The translations under genes were made by a program, and so were the position numbers. The notes under the pieces are model-generated. The model was not told the DNA's origin. It ran no database searches and worked only from the letters and a program-made list of their open reading frames with translations. From Undibacterium pigrum (GTDB taxonomy: Bacteria; Pseudomonadota; Gammaproteobacteria; Burkholderiales; Burkholderiaceae_D), in NCBI RefSeq assembly GCF_003201815.1, contig NZ_QJKB01000001.1, positions 248,001 through 312,000 on the forward strand: 64,000 bases of DNA, given 5' to 3'. Positions 9,112 through 17,263 of the stretch are shown here, one piece after another; positions within the stretch are counted from its first letter, which is position 1; every line of letters starts with the position of its first letter.

Positions 9112-9896
9112 GCATGACTGTGCATCCGCAAAAATTACAAGGCAGGCATGCGCTGGTCACCGGTGGCGGCAAAGGCATAGGTCTGGCGATAGCACAAGCC
9201 TTGCTCAGCGAAGGGGCGACCGTGACGCTGGCAGGACGCAGTGAAACGACCTTGCAGGAGGCTGTGGCCTCTCTGGACTATGCCAAAGTGCAGTATGTAG
9301 TAATGGATGTCAGCGATGTGGAGTCGGTGCAGGCAGCTTTCCAACTAGCACAGACCAGGGATGGCCGCATCGACATCCTCGTCAATAATGCCGGGCAAGC
9401 CAGTTCAGCTTCTTTCCTGAAAACCGATGCCAAACTGTGGCAAAGCATGATGGACGTGAACCTGAACGGCAGCTTCATTTGCATGCAGCAGGCTTTGCCT
9501 GCGATGCTGGAAGCTGGCTGGGGCCGTATCGTCAATGTGGTCAGCACGGCGGGTTTGAAGGGTTATGCCTATGTCTCTGCCTATTGCGCTGCCAAACATG
9601 GTGTGATCGGCCTGACGCGCGCAGTGGCGCTGGAAGTCGCAGCGAAAGGCGTGACCGTGAATGCGGTTTGCCCTGGTTACACCGAAACCGATATCGTGAA
9701 AGAAGCTGTTGCCAATATCGTCGCCAAAACCGGTCGGACTGAAGAACAGGCGAAAGCTGAACTGGCTGCGGGTAACCCGCAAAAGCGCCTGGTACAACCA
9801 CAAGAAGTCGCAGATGCGGTGTTGTGGCTGTGCATGGACGGTGCATCGGCAATGAATGGGCAATCCATTGCCGTAGCCGGTGGCGAAGTCATGTGA
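9108..9896 (+). CDS. SDR-family NAD(P)-dependent oxidoreductase
   Basis: A 262-residue classical short-chain dehydrogenase. The cofactor motif [14 protein letters not shown] is near residue 18, NNAG near 93, the catalytic Ser in NVVSTAG, and the YxxxK pair in AYCAAKHG near 159-163. Length is typical of 3-oxoacyl-ACP or 3-hydroxyacyl-CoA dehydrogenases. It overlaps abmA at ATGA 9108-9111 (ATG 9114 is an alternative start) and the regulator gene by one base. In this operon it probably oxidises or reduces an alicyclic CoA intermediate from the AbmA product; the exact step cannot be read from sequence. Confidence 0.8.
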   Translation: MSMTVHPQKLQGRHALVTGGGKGIGLAIAQALLSEGATVTLAGRSETTLQEAVASLDYAKVQYVVMDVSDVESVQAAFQLAQTRDGRIDILVNNAGQASSASFLKTDAKLWQSMMDVNLNGSFICMQQALPAMLEAGWGRIVNVVSTAGLKGYAYVSAYCAAKHGVIGLTRAVALEVAAKGVTVNAVCPGYTETDIVKEAVANIVAKTGRTEEQAKAELAAGNPQKRLVQPQEVADAVLWLCMDGASAMNGQSIAVAGGEVM

Positions 9897-10459
9897 TGAA
9901 ATCTGAAGAACAAACAAAAGCAGGTATGAAAGAAGACAGTAATCCCGTGTTCGACATGGAAACCCGTCTGACGCAAGATGACCATCAGTCCTTGCGCCTG
10001 TGGTTGCGCATGTTGTCTTGCACCGTGATGATAGAGGGTGAAATTCGCAGTCGCCTGCGTAGCGAATTTGGTATCACCTTGCCGCGTTTTGACCTCATGG
10101 CGCAACTCGAACGGCATCCCGAAGGCTTGCGCATGGGTGAACTGTCCAAGCGCATGATGGTCACTGGTGGCAATATCACCGGCATTACCGATCAGCTGGA
10201 ACAGGAAAAACTGGTGACCCGTGTCGCTGATCTCAAAGACAGGCGTGCTTACAGCGTCAAACTGACACCTGCTGGCCGCCGAGCCTTCAAACGCATGGCA
10301 GCGGTGCATGAAGAGTGGATAGCCGATATGTTTTCCGGTTTACAGTCTGAACAAAAAAGCAAATTATTTGAATTATTGTCGCAAGTGAAAACGCATTTGC
10401 ATGAGCCGGGCACTGATTGTGGCTTGGACAACAAACCTTTGCAGGAAGAATCCACATGA
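9896..10459 (+). CDS. MarR-family transcriptional regulator (candidate regulator of the anthranilate-CoA operon)
   Basis: A 187-residue protein with a MarR winged helix: [20 protein letters not shown], then recognition helix [16 protein letters not shown] and wing [21 protein letters not shown] placed the start at ATG 9896, in a TGATG junction with the SDR stop; ATG 9926 is a possible alternative. Being embedded in the operon suggests feedback control by a pathway CoA thioester, as known for several MarR repressors of aromatic degradation. Its likely sites are the TTTAGG/CCTAAA elements at 3603-3740, though that link is inference. Confidence 0.85.
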   Translation: MKSEEQTKAGMKEDSNPVFDMETRLTQDDHQSLRLWLRMLSCTVMIEGEIRSRLRSEFGITLPRFDLMAQLERHPEGLRMGELSKRMMVTGGNITGITDQLEQEKLVTRVADLKDRRAYSVKLTPAGRRAFKRMAAVHEEWIADMFSGLQSEQKSKLFELLSQVKTHLHEPGTDCGLDNKPLQEEST

Positions 10460-11310
10460 AATACCTACCCGGACAACCGCAGGATTTACCTGGCAATCGC
10501 CAGCAACTGGCAAACTATACAGCACAGCATTTTACTTATGCAGTGGATGCTGGCGTTGCCACCATCACCCTGAACCGGCCAGAACGCAAAAACCCGCTGA
10601 CCTTTGATTCGTATGCTGAGTTGCGCGATCTGTTCCGCACTTTGTCGTATGGTGATGATGTCAAGGCAATTGTCATTACTGGCGCGGGTGAAAATTTTTG
10701 TTCTGGTGGTGATGTGCATGAAATCATTGGTCCCTTGACCAAACTCGACATGCCTGGCTTGTTGAGTTTTACTCGTATGACGGGTGATCTTGTAAAAGCC
10801 ATGCGCGCCTGCCCGCAGCCGATTATTGCTGCGATTGACGGTGTTTGCGCTGGTGCAGGTGCCATCCTCGCACTGTCTTCTGACATACGCATAGGCACGG
10901 CACGTAGCAAGACTGCCTTCCTGTTCACCCGCGTTGGCCTGGCTGGTTGTGATATGGGGGCTTGCTCCATTTTGCCGCGCATCATAGGGCAGGGGCGTGC
11001 TTCGGATTTGTTGTATACCGGACGTTCCATGTCGGGTGAAGAGGCAGAGCGCTGGGGCTTCTTCAATCGTCTGGCAACCCCGGAAGATGTGCTGTCAGAA
11101 GCGCAGATTTATGCAAAAAACTTGGCCGAAGGCCCGAACTTTGCCCACGGCATGACCAAGAAAATGCTGCAACAGGAATGGAATATGGGCGTTGATGAAG
11201 CCATAGAAGCAGAAGCACAGGCACAGGCGATATGCATGATGACCAATGACTTTCATCGTGCCTACCATGCCTTTGTTGCCAAACAAAAACCTGTCTTTGA
11301 AGGGGATTGA
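10456..11310 (+). CDS. Enoyl-CoA hydratase/isomerase (crotonase) family protein
   Basis: A 284-residue crotonase-fold protein starting at ATG 10456 after GCAGGAAGAA and overlapping the MarR stop. Oxyanion-hole stretches are [12 protein letters not shown] near residue 90 and [19 protein letters not shown] near 130. The acid/base region is [18 protein letters not shown], where family glutamates are replaced by a Gly-Cys-Asp-Met pattern. It could hydrate an enoyl-CoA or, like ring-opening relatives in benzoyl-CoA metabolism, hydrolyse the oxidised ring. Part of the same transcription unit as abmA. Confidence 0.8.
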   Translation: MKYLPGQPQDLPGNRQQLANYTAQHFTYAVDAGVATITLNRPERKNPLTFDSYAELRDLFRTLSYGDDVKAIVITGAGENFCSGGDVHEIIGPLTKLDMPGLLSFTRMTGDLVKAMRACPQPIIAAIDGVCAGAGAILALSSDIRIGTARSKTAFLFTRVGLAGCDMGACSILPRIIGQGRASDLLYTGRSMSGEEAERWGFFNRLATPEDVLSEAQIYAKNLAEGPNFAHGMTKKMLQQEWNMGVDEAIEAEAQAQAICMMTNDFHRAYHAFVAKQKPVFEGD

Positions 11311-11312
11311 GC

Positions 11313-12506
11313 ATGACACATATCATGTCTGATACCAGTTATCTGGACTGGCCCTTCTTTGATGATAAACACCGTGAGTTGCAACGCACGCTGGATGCCT
11401 GGTCTGCTGAGAATCTGCCTGATCATCATGCAGCAGATGTCGATCAGGCTTGCCGTGATCTCGTCAAACAACTCGGTGCGGCTGGCTGGCTCAGGAATGC
11501 CATAGGTGGCAGTGCTTATGGCGGCAATGCTGATGTCATCGATACCCGCGCCATTTGCCTGATACGCGAAACCCTGGCCCGTCATTCTGGTCTGGCAGAT
11601 TTTGCCTTTGCCATGCAAGGGCTGGGTTCTGGCGCGATCAGCTTGCATGGCACAGAAGTACAAAAGCAAAATTATCTGAGCAAAGTCGCCAAAGGTGAGG
11701 CGATTGCTGCCTTTGCCTTGTCTGAGCCTGAAGCTGGCTCTGATGTGGCGGCCATGCAATGCGCGGCAGAATTTGTTGTTGATGCAGATGGTGGTCATTA
11801 TGTATTGAATGGCGAGAAAACCTGGATTTCCAATGGTGGCATTGCTGATTTCTATGTCTTGTTCGCTCGCACTGGCGAAGCACCTGGTGCGCGTGGCATT
11901 ACTGCCTTTATCGTTGATGCTGGTTTGCCCGGTTTTGACATTGCCGAACGTATCGATGTGATTGCACCACATCCGCTGGCACGCCTGAAGTTTACTAATT
12001 GTCGCATCGCGGTTACGCAGCGCCTGGGTGAGGCAGGACAGGGCTTCAAGGTAGCGATGGCGACGCTGGATATCTTCCGTACCTCCGTCGCTGGCGCTGC
12101 ACTTGGCTTTGCCCGTCGTGCCATGGATGAAGCCATGCACAGAGTAACAACACGCAAGATGTTTGGCCAGACCCTGGCTGATTTTCAACTGACGCAGGCC
12201 AAGCTGGCGCAGATGGCTACGACCATAGACAGCTCAGCACTGCTGATTTACCGTGCTGCCTGGCAAAGAGACCAGGGCAGGAAAGTCACCAAAGAAGCTG
12301 CCATGGCCAAACTGACTGCGACTGAAGGTGCGCAGCAAGTGATAGATGCAGCGGTGCAGATGTTTGGTGGCCTGGGTGTGGTTTCAGAAGTGCCAGTAGA
12401 GCGACTGTATCGTGAAATTCGTTCCCTGCGTATTTATGAAGGTGCGACCGAAGTGCAGCAACTGATCATAGGTCGTGAATTGCTGAAAGAGTTTGCTTCC
12501 GCATGA
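11313..12506 (+). CDS. Acyl-CoA dehydrogenase
   Basis: A 397-residue FAD-dependent acyl-CoA dehydrogenase. Signature elements are [17 protein letters not shown] near residue 132, [14 protein letters not shown] near 168, [13 protein letters not shown] near 277, and the catalytic glutamate in [18 protein letters not shown] near 375. ATG 11313 follows AAGGGG at 11300-11305; ATG 11325 is an alternative and an in-frame TTG at 11307 is less likely. It should introduce an alpha,beta double bond into an alicyclic or opened acyl-CoA of the pathway. It overlaps the thioesterase gene by four bases. Confidence 0.85.
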   Translation: MTHIMSDTSYLDWPFFDDKHRELQRTLDAWSAENLPDHHAADVDQACRDLVKQLGAAGWLRNAIGGSAYGGNADVIDTRAICLIRETLARHSGLADFAFAMQGLGSGAISLHGTEVQKQNYLSKVAKGEAIAAFALSEPEAGSDVAAMQCAAEFVVDADGGHYVLNGEKTWISNGGIADFYVLFARTGEAPGARGITAFIVDAGLPGFDIAERIDVIAPHPLARLKFTNCRIAVTQRLGEAGQGFKVAMATLDIFRTSVAGAALGFARRAMDEAMHRVTTRKMFGQTLADFQLTQAKLAQMATTIDSSALLIYRAAWQRDQGRKVTKEAAMAKLTATEGAQQVIDAAVQMFGGLGVVSEVPVERLYREIRSLRIYEGATEVQQLIIGRELLKEFASA

Positions 12507-12916
12507 TTTTTACGGCTGAGTTGCCCATACGCTTTGCTCACTGCGATCCGGCAGGCATCGTGTTTTATCCGCGTTATTTTGAAATGATGAATGGTGTGGT
12601 AGAAGACTGGTGCGCGCAAGGTCTGGCTTGCAGTTTTCATGAAATGCATATTGCACGCGGCATAGGCCTGCCCACCGTGCATCTGGAAACCGATTTTATT
12701 AAACCGACAGAACTGGGTGAAAGCTTGCTGGCAGAATTGGTCGTGACGAAGCTGGGAAAGAGTTCAGTCGAACTGCAAATTTGCTTTCGCGGACCACAAC
12801 AGGATATGCGCCTGAAAGCGAAGTTGGTGCTGGTCATGATGGATTTGAAATTGCGCAAATCTATAGCCATATCAGATGAACTGAGTACTGCCATGCAGAA
12901 GTACTGCAAAATATAA
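12503..12916 (+). CDS. Acyl-CoA thioesterase, 4-hydroxybenzoyl-CoA thioesterase (hotdog) family
   Basis: A 137-residue single hotdog domain with the 4-HBT active-site signature [20 protein letters not shown] at residues 9-28; the aspartate in [13 protein letters not shown] is the family nucleophile/base. Start ATG 12503 overlaps the acyl-CoA dehydrogenase stop (ATGA). In CoA-dependent aromatic pathways such enzymes are known or proposed to recycle CoA from dead-end thioesters. Here 2-aminobenzoyl-CoA or a shunt product is a reasonable but unproven substrate. Confidence 0.8.
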   Translation: MIFTAELPIRFAHCDPAGIVFYPRYFEMMNGVVEDWCAQGLACSFHEMHIARGIGLPTVHLETDFIKPTELGESLLAELVVTKLGKSSVELQICFRGPQQDMRLKAKLVLVMMDLKLRKSIAISDELSTAMQKYCKI

Positions 12917-12922
12917 GATAGA

Positions 12923-12947
12923 TATAATGGACTTTTCAGACTTTAGG
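12923..12947 (+). promoter_or_regulatory. Possible internal promoter with a TTTAGG half-site before the RidA-like gene
   Basis: The 59-62-base gap after the thioesterase holds a perfect -10 hexamer TATAAT at 12923-12928, without a convincing -35. Fourteen bases downstream is one TTTAGG (12942-12947), the half-site also found in the liv/ligase region. The gap is the only real break in an otherwise overlapping gene string, so an internal promoter is plausible. Confidence 0.3.
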
Positions 12948-12975
12948 GGCTGAATAGTCATCAATGAAAGGATAG

Positions 12976-13371
12976 ATGATGGACATTTTGCAACCTCCAG
13001 GCTGGGCCAGACCACGTGGTTATTCGAATGGCATTTCTGCCAGTGGCCGCACTGTGTGCGTCAGTGGCATGGTGGGCTGGGATGCGCAATGCGCCTTTCA
13101 GACCGATGATTTTGCAGGCCAGGTAAGACAGGCATTGCAGAATATCGTTGAAGTATTGACAGAGGCAAACGCCAGACCCGAGCATATCGTGCGCATGACC
13201 TGGTATGTCATCGATAAAAAAGAATATGTAGGTGCCTACAAAGAAGTTGGCGAAGCTTACCGCGATATCATAGGCCGCCATTACCCAACCATGACTGCGG
13301 TACAGGTGGCAGGCTTGATAGAAGACAGAGCCAGGGTAGAAATAGAAGTCACAGCCATCGTGCCGGAGTAA
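12976..13371 (+). CDS. RidA-like (YjgF/YER057c/UK114) family protein lacking the catalytic arginine
   Basis: A 131-residue chorismate-mutase-like fold of the Rid family, with GRTVCVSGMVGWD, NIVEVLTEANARPEHIVRMT and a C-terminal VEIEVTAIVPE. The canonical imine deaminase RidA carries Arg105 in a Pro-Ala-Arg-Ser stretch; here the aligned stretch is Pro-Thr-Met-Thr (104-107), so the arginine is Met. It thus belongs to an arginine-less subgroup whose chemistry is not settled. ATG 12979 fits the AAAGGA at 12967-12972 slightly better than 12976. It may handle the enamine/imine formed from the aminated ring, but not by the standard mechanism. Confidence 0.8.
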   Translation: MMDILQPPGWARPRGYSNGISASGRTVCVSGMVGWDAQCAFQTDDFAGQVRQALQNIVEVLTEANARPEHIVRMTWYVIDKKEYVGAYKEVGEAYRDIIGRHYPTMTAVQVAGLIEDRARVEIEVTAIVPE

Positions 13372-13373
13372 AT

Positions 13374-14906
13374 ATGAAGACCAGTATTGCTGTTGTTGGC
13401 GCCGTTGGCATCGTCGGTGCCGGTGCCATGGGCCGGGGTATCGCCCAGATTGCGGCACAGGCAGGTTTTACCGTGCTCTTGTTTGATGTGCAGGCAGATG
13501 CCGCCAGCAAAGCCAGCCAGTTGATAGCCGAGCAATGGCAAAAAATGCTGAGCAAGGAAAAGCTCAGTGCAGAACAATATCAGCGCGCTGTGGGAAACCT
13601 GCAAGTCGTCAATAGCATGCAGGAATTGGCCAAATGCGATCTGGTCGTAGAGGCAATTGTTGAAAAGCTGGAAGTCAAGCGTGCCTTGTTCCAGCAATTG
13701 GATGGCATCGTCAGCGACACTTGCATACTGGCGACCAATACTTCGTCTTTGTCAGTGACCGCTATTGCGGCTGGCACAAAAATACCTGAGCGTGTCGCGG
13801 GGCTGCATTTCTTTAATCCTGTCCCACTGATGAAGGTCGTGGAAGTCATCGATGGTTTGCTGACCGATGCTGCGGTCTCAGAGCAACTCATGGCGTTTTC
13901 CACACAGACCGGGCACTTGCCTGTGCGCGCCAAAGATACACCTGGCTTTATCGTCAACCATGCAGGCCGTGGTTATGGCACGGAAGCCCTGCGGATATTG
14001 CAGGAAAATGTTGCCAGCTTCCGTCAGATAGATCAGATCATGCGTGAGGCAGCAGGTTTCAAGCTTGGCCCGTTTGAATTGCTGGACCTGACCGGGCTGG
14101 ATGTATCTCACCCGGTCATGGAGGCGATTTATCATCAGTATTATGAAGAGCCACGTTATCGCCCCAGTGTCATCACTGCGCAGCGGGTACATGCAGGTGT
14201 GCTGGGTCGCAAGACCGGGCGCGGTTTTTATTCTTATAGCGGCAACCTGGATGTACCGGCGGTTCCTGAGCAACAGCCTGCCTGGACAGGGCCAGTTTGG
14301 ATCAGTCAGGAAAACGTGGACGCAGTGCCAGCACTGCTTGCCTTGTTTGAGCGTTGCGGCGTTACTATCGAAAATGGTGAGCAGCCATCTGCAGGCGCGC
14401 TGTGCATAGTCAGCCCTTATGGCGAAGATGTCAGCACCTGTGTAGCAAGAGCCGGGCTGGATGCACGTCGCACCTTTGGCATAGACGCACTGACTGCTTG
14501 CCAGGGGCATCTGAGCCTGATGATGAATCCCGCTACAGATGCAAACCTGGCAGCACAATGCCAATCCCTGCTCCAAAAAAGCGGGCAGGGCGTCAGCCTG
14601 ATACAGGATAGTGCCGGTTTCGTGGTTCAGCGCATATTGGCGACCATCATCAATATTGCCAGCGACATAGCCCAGCAAGGCATATGCAGTCCGCAAGACC
14701 TGGACAAGGCAGTGGTATTAGGCCTCGCTTATCCGGCAGGCCCGTTGGCTTGGGGCGACAAACTCGGCACTTCGCGTATACTATTGGTTTTGCGGAACTT
14801 GTATGTCAGCACTGGCGACCCGCGCTATCGCCCCAGCCCCTGGCTGGTACGCAGGGCGCAACTGGGTTTATCCTTGCTGCATTTGCCGAGTCAGGTAAGT
14901 AGTTAA
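13374..14906 (+). CDS. 3-hydroxyacyl-CoA dehydrogenase (PaaH/PaaC-like, two C-terminal domains)
   Basis: A 510-residue NAD-dependent dehydrogenase. The N-terminal Rossmann motif is VGIVGAGAMGRGIAQIAAQA. The catalytic histidine lies in LHFFNPVPLMKVVEV near 143, DTPGFIVNHAGRGY begins the first helical domain, and a second 3HCDH domain occurs near residues 400-500 (DSAGFVVQRILATIIN, GLAYPAGPLAWGD). This duplicated-domain length is typical of PaaH-like enzymes of aerobic hybrid aromatic pathways. It starts two bases after the RidA-like stop and is the last tightly packed gene of the operon. Confidence 0.85.
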   Translation: MKTSIAVVGAVGIVGAGAMGRGIAQIAAQAGFTVLLFDVQADAASKASQLIAEQWQKMLSKEKLSAEQYQRAVGNLQVVNSMQELAKCDLVVEAIVEKLEVKRALFQQLDGIVSDTCILATNTSSLSVTAIAAGTKIPERVAGLHFFNPVPLMKVVEVIDGLLTDAAVSEQLMAFSTQTGHLPVRAKDTPGFIVNHAGRGYGTEALRILQENVASFRQIDQIMREAAGFKLGPFELLDLTGLDVSHPVMEAIYHQYYEEPRYRPSVITAQRVHAGVLGRKTGRGFYSYSGNLDVPAVPEQQPAWTGPVWISQENVDAVPALLALFERCGVTIENGEQPSAGALCIVSPYGEDVSTCVARAGLDARRTFGIDALTACQGHLSLMMNPATDANLAAQCQSLLQKSGQGVSLIQDSAGFVVQRILATIINIASDIAQQGICSPQDLDKAVVLGLAYPAGPLAWGDKLGTSRILLVLRNLYVSTGDPRYRPSPWLVRRAQLGLSLLHLPSQVSS

Positions 14907-14998
14907 GACCGCATAAATCATGACATGTCACTTCTTGTTGTAGAAAAGTGGCATGCAAATAAATATATAACGGTACATATTCAAATCAGGAGAAACAG

Positions 14999-16174
14999 AT
15001 GGCCAAGGCTGTATTTAGTTGGGAAGATCCCTTGTTATTGTCCTCGCAACTCAGCGATGAAGAGCGCATGGTGCAGGATGCAGCACGTGTTTATTGCGAA
15101 GAAAAACTGACGCCAAGGGTACTGGAAGCTTTCCGTCATGAAAAAACAGATCCGGCCATTTTCCGTGAAATGGGTGAGCTTGGTTTACTGGGTTCCATGA
15201 TCCCTACGCAATACGGTGGTGCTGGCTTGAACTATGTCTGCTATGGCCTGGTAGCACGCGAAGTAGAGCGCGTTGATTCTGGTTACCGTTCTATGATGAG
15301 CGTGCAAAGCTCGCTGGTCATGGTACCTATCAATGAATTTGGTAGCGAAGCACAAAAACAAAAATACCTGCCCAAGCTGGCGACGGGTGAATGGATAGGC
15401 TGCTTTGGCCTGACTGAGCCTAACCATGGTTCTGACCCCGGCAGCATGGTGACCCGTGCCAAGACTGTGCCGGGTGGTTATTCCCTGAGTGGCGCGAAGA
15501 TGTGGATCACGAATAGTCCTATCGCTGATGTCTTTGTGGTCTGGGCAAAAACAGATGATGGCCGTATCCGAGGCTTTATCCTGGAAAAAGGCTGGAAAGG
15601 CCTGAGCGCACCGGCCATTCACGGCAAGGTCGGCTTGCGTGCTTCCATCACTGGCGAAATCGTCATGGATGAAGTATTCGTGCCAGAAGAAAACCTGATG
15701 CCAAATGTAGAAGGCCTGAAAGGCCCGTTCACTTGCCTGAACTCTGCCCGTTATGGTATCGCCTGGGGTGCATTGGGTGCGGCAGAATTCTGCTGGCATA
15801 CAGCACGTCAATACACCATGGATCGCCTGCAATTCGGTCGCCCACTGGCAGCAAATCAGTTGGTACAGAAAAAACTGGCAGACATGCAGACAGAAATCAC
15901 GCTGGCCCTGCAAGGTTGTTTGCGTCTGGGCCGTATGAAGGATGAAGGTACGGCTGCCGTTGAAATCACGTCTATCATGAAGCGTAATTCTTGCGGCAAG
16001 TCCCTGGATATCGCCCGCACTGCACGCGATATGCTGGGTGGTAATGGTATTTCTGATGAGTTTGGCATTGCCCGCCATCTGGTGAATCTGGAAGTCGTCA
16101 ACACCTATGAAGGTACGCACGATATCCACGCGCTGATACTGGGCCGTGCTCAGACTGGAATCGCTGCTTTCTAA
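14999..16174 (+). CDS. gcdH: Glutaryl-CoA dehydrogenase (acyl-CoA dehydrogenase family)
   Basis: A 391-residue enzyme matching glutaryl-CoA dehydrogenase in length and motifs: [14 protein letters not shown] near residue 137, [18 protein letters not shown] near 162, [20 protein letters not shown] near 277, and the catalytic Glu in [16 protein letters not shown] near 368. RBS AGGAGA at 14988-14993 precedes ATG 14999. It oxidatively decarboxylates glutaryl-CoA to crotonyl-CoA, which would suit a C5 product of ring cleavage. A 92-base gap with an AT-rich stretch and palindrome TGACATGTCA at 14921-14930 separates it from the operon, so it may also be transcribed separately, for example for lysine or glutarate use. 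Confidence 0.9.
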   Translation: MAKAVFSWEDPLLLSSQLSDEERMVQDAARVYCEEKLTPRVLEAFRHEKTDPAIFREMGELGLLGSMIPTQYGGAGLNYVCYGLVAREVERVDSGYRSMMSVQSSLVMVPINEFGSEAQKQKYLPKLATGEWIGCFGLTEPNHGSDPGSMVTRAKTVPGGYSLSGAKMWITNSPIADVFVVWAKTDDGRIRGFILEKGWKGLSAPAIHGKVGLRASITGEIVMDEVFVPEENLMPNVEGLKGPFTCLNSARYGIAWGALGAAEFCWHTARQYTMDRLQFGRPLAANQLVQKKLADMQTEITLALQGCLRLGRMKDEGTAAVEITSIMKRNSCGKSLDIARTARDMLGGNGISDEFGIARHLVNLEVVNTYEGTHDIHALILGRAQTGIAAF

Positions 16175-16207
16175 AATCGCAGCATTCCAAACTGCTTGTG
16201 AAAGCAT

Positions 16208-16246
16208 AAAAGCCGCTTTGCCTTTAAGGCAAGCGGCTTTTATTTT
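16208..16246 (+). terminator. Rho-independent terminator after gcdH
   Basis: AAAGCCGCTTTGCC and GGCAAGCGGCTTT form a long stem with one bulge and a small TTTA-like loop, followed by TTATTTTA. It closes the catabolic region on the plus strand. Confidence 0.8.
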
Positions 16247-16444
16247 ATGGCATGGCTTTACTTGCCTTCTTGATTTTTTTACCGCAATTTCTTCCGCCTA
16301 TTCTTCGATTTTCTATAAAACTTGCGCCATCGCAAGATGTGCTCAAATTTTTCCATTGATGATTGCCAAAAGCGATAAAGCAGGATTCAGATTCCAAAGA
16401 TGCTGTCGCGTGTTTGTCTTGATGAGATTTTTGGTGAAAATACA

Positions 16445-17233
16445 ATGAAATTTCCAGTGACTCAACGCTTCTGGACCTGGTTTACCCGTCCCTTGTTATT
16501 GGCGGGTTTGCTGCTGACCATTCCGGCATTTTATCTGGTGCTGGGTGGTACTACTGACATCACCGAACTGGCCGGGCGCAGTCTGTACGCGGCCTCAGCT
16601 TTGTTGATGCTGGTCGATACTGGTCTGCAATGGCAAAAGAACAGGAATCAAAAAAGGCGTAGTGGCAAGCTGGCACTGGATGGCGTGATTATCGCTGCTT
16701 GCCTGCTGAGCGTCATTTTTACCGGAGAGGCCTGGGGCACGCTGGAATGGCTGCTGCGTCTGGCGCTGGTAGCCGTCATTCTGCTGCGTCTTGCGACCCT
16801 GGTTTTGCAGCACATGAAACCCAGTCATCTGGTGCAAATGATAGTGCTGGCCTTGCTGATGCTAAGTTCCGCAGGTGCCGGGTTTTACTGGCTGGAACCC
16901 AATGTGCATAGCTATGCAAATGGTGTCTGGCTGGCTTTTACGACGATAGCTACCGTGGGTTATGGGGACATCGTTCCATCTACACCCGCGTCCAAGATAT
17001 TTGCCGTCTTCATTGTTTTGCTTGGTTACGCCATGTTTTCCATCGTAACAGCCAATATTGCTGCCTTGTTTGTGGAGGAAGAAGAAGCGAATCTGGAAAA
17101 GCAGCTGCATGCTGATATACGCCACTTGAGCAGAGAAGTGGCTGCGCTCAGGGAAGAGTTGCGCAGCCGGGATCGTCTTTTCCTGGAGAGGGAAAATGCA
17201 AGGGAATTGAAACAGGCTGCGCAAACTGAGTAA
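16445..17233 (+). CDS. Potassium-channel-family membrane protein with C-terminal coiled coil
   Basis: A 262-residue protein with about six hydrophobic segments, a pore helix and the selectivity filter TTIATVGYGDIVPSTP near residue 171. The last transmembrane helix ends in TANIAALFVEEEEANLEKQ. The final 60 residues are highly charged and heptad-like (REVAALREELRSRDRL), a likely tetramerising coiled coil in the cytoplasm. I use ATG 16445, near the beginning of membrane similarity; the frame is open upstream to 16400 without a membrane segment. TVGYGD is diagnostic for K+ selectivity. No voltage-sensor arginine ladder is obvious. Convergent with the AidB-like gene. Confidence 0.75.
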   Translation: MKFPVTQRFWTWFTRPLLLAGLLLTIPAFYLVLGGTTDITELAGRSLYAASALLMLVDTGLQWQKNRNQKRRSGKLALDGVIIAACLLSVIFTGEAWGTLEWLLRLALVAVILLRLATLVLQHMKPSHLVQMIVLALLMLSSAGAGFYWLEPNVHSYANGVWLAFTTIATVGYGDIVPSTPASKIFAVFIVLLGYAMFSIVTANIAALFVEEEEANLEKQLHADIRHLSREVAALREELRSRDRLFLERENARELKQAAQTE

Positions 17234-17263
17234 TGTCTGGCAGCCTCAAGTGAATGGATTTTT

